Below, piece by piece: positions 22,245-23,238 of a stretch of DNA of 23,238 nucleotides. Origin of the DNA: Candidatus Saccharibacteria bacterium UBA6209 (lineage in GTDB: Bacteria; Patescibacteriota; Saccharimonadia; Saccharimonadales; Saccharimonadaceae); contig CAJPKE010000012.1 of assembly GCA_905370345.1 (NCBI GenBank), forward strand, positions 1-23,238, given 5' to 3'. The position numbers and the translations under genes are program-made. How positions within the stretch are numbered: the first letter of the stretch is position 1; every line of letters begins with the position of its first letter. Under the pieces are notes generated by a model. It ran no database searches. It worked only from the letters and a program-made list of their open reading frames with translations, and had not been told where the DNA came from.

Positions 22245-23238
22245 AAACCATTGAGTACTTAAGTTTGTCGGCATTAGCTTATGTTGACTTTAAAGAATCT
22301 GATGCTGGATTAACTCTGGACGAGATTATTAGAGATGAGCAGAAAAAGAAATCACGCAAAGATTTCAATATCAATAATCCTGAACTCTCTGCCCTCCAAA
22401 ATTCTTCTAATCCACTTCGCTCCTGGAAACTTATAGCCCAATCCCCGTCTAGCGTCAGTGAAGTAAAAGTTGTAAATTATCGCGGGTATAAACGAAAGGA
22501 AGTTGTTACTCGCTCTATCCCCTTTTCTTGTACTGCTTTTCAAAATCCCGAAACAGGTGAGATAGTATTTGCCTTTCGTGGTACTAATAATATAGAAGAT
22601 TGGGGCACGGACATACAAATAGCGTCTTTCGTTCCACAGGCATTTATTCGCCAATTTCAACAAGCAAAAGACTTTGTGTTTAACACTTTAAATGAACACG
22701 GTCCAGTATGTTACGAGACTGAAGATGCTATGTTCAAGGCTCTCAACCAGAATAGCAATGTTAGCTTTACTGGACACTCGCTAGGCGGCGGGTTGGCTCA
22801 GTATATGACATACGTAACTTCTGATATGGAAAGTGGCGATATAGGGGCAAAGTCAGTAACCTTTAACGGTGTTGGTATAGGTCAAAACACTTGGGACATT
22901 GAGATATGGAATAATGGATATAAGTATAATTCAACGAATCATATTAATTCTGGAGATCTTACCGGTAATTACGGCATGAGACTAGGCAGGCAAGTTTATC
23001 ACGTTGATGCATTAAGTGGAGTGCGAGCTCAATCGGTGAACGTCAAGGCGTTAACAACTATGCTGATGTATAAGGTCTATAGCCTTACAGGCAAGAATCA
23101 CAATATTGATTATCTTGCTAAAATAGAGAACATTCAAAAGGGCCTAAAAGACGGAGACGAATATAGGAGCACTATGTTGGCATACGTAGGGTTCTTTGGT
23201 GGCGGGGGCGGCTCAGGTATTGCAAGGTATCATATGCT
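22238..23238 (+). CDS. class 3 lipase-like alpha/beta hydrolase, cut by the window end
   Basis: The frame is open for 333 codons to the window edge with no stop. The ATG has GGAGGG at 22226-22231. The N-terminal 78 residues (YLSLSALAYVDF to SSVSEVKV) are shared with the truncated copy at 21099. A lipase domain then has AFRGTNNIEDWGTD (residues 112-125), the nucleophile elbow FTGHSLGGGLAQ with S181, a candidate Asp at D240 (NSGDLTG) and His at H288 (GKNHNIDYL). This is the pattern of class 3 lipases and DUF2974-type hydrolases, which act on acyl esters of lipids. There is no classical signal peptide, and a glycine-rich stretch (FFGGGGGSG) occurs near the visible end. Pairing with a membrane-anchored outside protein suggests an exported phospholipase effector, but this is not shown. 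Confidence 0.88.
   Translation, partial: MVKTIEYLSLSALAYVDFKESDAGLTLDEIIRDEQKKKSRKDFNINNPELSALQNSSNPLRSWKLIAQSPSSVSEVKVVNYRGYKRKEVVTRSIPFSCTAFQNPETGEIVFAFRGTNNIEDWGTDIQIASFVPQAFIRQFQQAKDFVFNTLNEHGPVCYETEDAMFKALNQNSNVSFTGHSLGGGLAQYMTYVTSDMESGDIGAKSVTFNGVGIGQNTWDIEIWNNGYKYNSTNHINSGDLTGNYGMRLGRQVYHVDALSGVRAQSVNVKALTTMLMYKVYSLTGKNHNIDYLAKIENIQKGLKDGDEYRSTMLAYVGFFGGGGGSGIARYHM

Larger units (their letters stand above)
20363..23238 (+). repeat. tandem duplication of a two-gene module (membrane protein + lipase)
   Basis: Unit 1 is 20363-21326 and unit 2 is 21420 to beyond 23238. Both have an anchored protein then a class-3-lipase-type gene, joined by overlap or a 1-nt gap. The strongest DNA likeness is between about 21228-21323 and 22379-22474, where by eye 87 of 96 bases agree. 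The leaders before 20363 and 21420 are also alike (CTTAA, GCAAATA/GCAATA, GAGGG). Confidence 0.75.

Noticed and set aside
22352..22663. Minus-strand ORF of 103 aa
   Set aside because: It lies inside the intact lipase reading frame, which has clear family motifs and runs to the window end.
53..23238. CRISPR arrays, insertion sequences or rRNA
   Set aside because: I looked for regularly spaced direct repeats, transposase motifs and rRNA signatures and saw none. The repeated DNA at the right end is a gene duplication.
53..23238. Alternative genetic code with TGA read as glycine
   Set aside because: TGA ends the J-like prepilin at 5925-5927 exactly at an ATGA overlap, and conserved proteins read through fully with the standard code.

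Overview
The window looks like a contig-end piece of a small, gene-dense genome of the Candidate Phyla Radiation, most likely Saccharibacteria (TM7). This is inferred, not proven. The support is tightly overlapping genes, standard stop use (TGA is a stop at 5925-5927, which argues against the recoded Gracilibacteria/Absconditabacteria), a Gram-positive-style type IV pilus gene set, scattered CCA-encoding tRNAs, and many genes whose ATG lies about 6 nt after a TATAAT-like box with no ribosome binding site. Bases 1-52 are not biological: they match an Illumina Nextera i7 adapter.

Layout. 53-2906: a small membrane protein and a membrane-anchored Clp-like double AAA+ ATPase. 2975-4131: tRNA-Arg(TCG) and murB. 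4173-8237: three overlapping minor-prepilin genes, an E5-less pilin-like protein carrying a seven-blade RCC1 propeller, then a separately promoted major-type pilin. 8300-11158: glyA and, divergently, a MurA enzyme with an N-terminal HTH domain. 11148-12953: a short GT35 glucan phosphorylase. 12986-13889: four tRNAs (Gly, Arg, Lys, His) around one low-complexity hypothetical gene. 13965-18933: folD, a CheY-like regulator, a SAM methyltransferase-like protein, a 7TM-GAF histidine kinase and a tail-anchored basic protein. 19025-19099: tRNA-Glu, after which the content changes to accessory genes. 19398-23238: a GNAT acetyltransferase, two tiny ORFs, and a tandemly duplicated module of a membrane-anchored secreted-type protein followed by a class-3 lipase-like protein. 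The first lipase copy is cut to 75 aa and the second runs off the window.

How the genes fit together. MurA and MurB catalyse the first two committed steps of peptidoglycan precursor synthesis. GlyA and FolD form a minimal folate one-carbon route. The response regulator and histidine kinase, with a methyltransferase between them, probably form one signalling locus. The prepilin order (H/I/J/K-like, as in FimU-PilV-PilW-PilX) ending in a beta-propeller protein suggests a pilus-tip priming complex in which tip pilin and adhesin are fused. The lipase/membrane-protein pairs resemble effector/immunity-type cassettes. These last two systems are the most interesting parts of the window.
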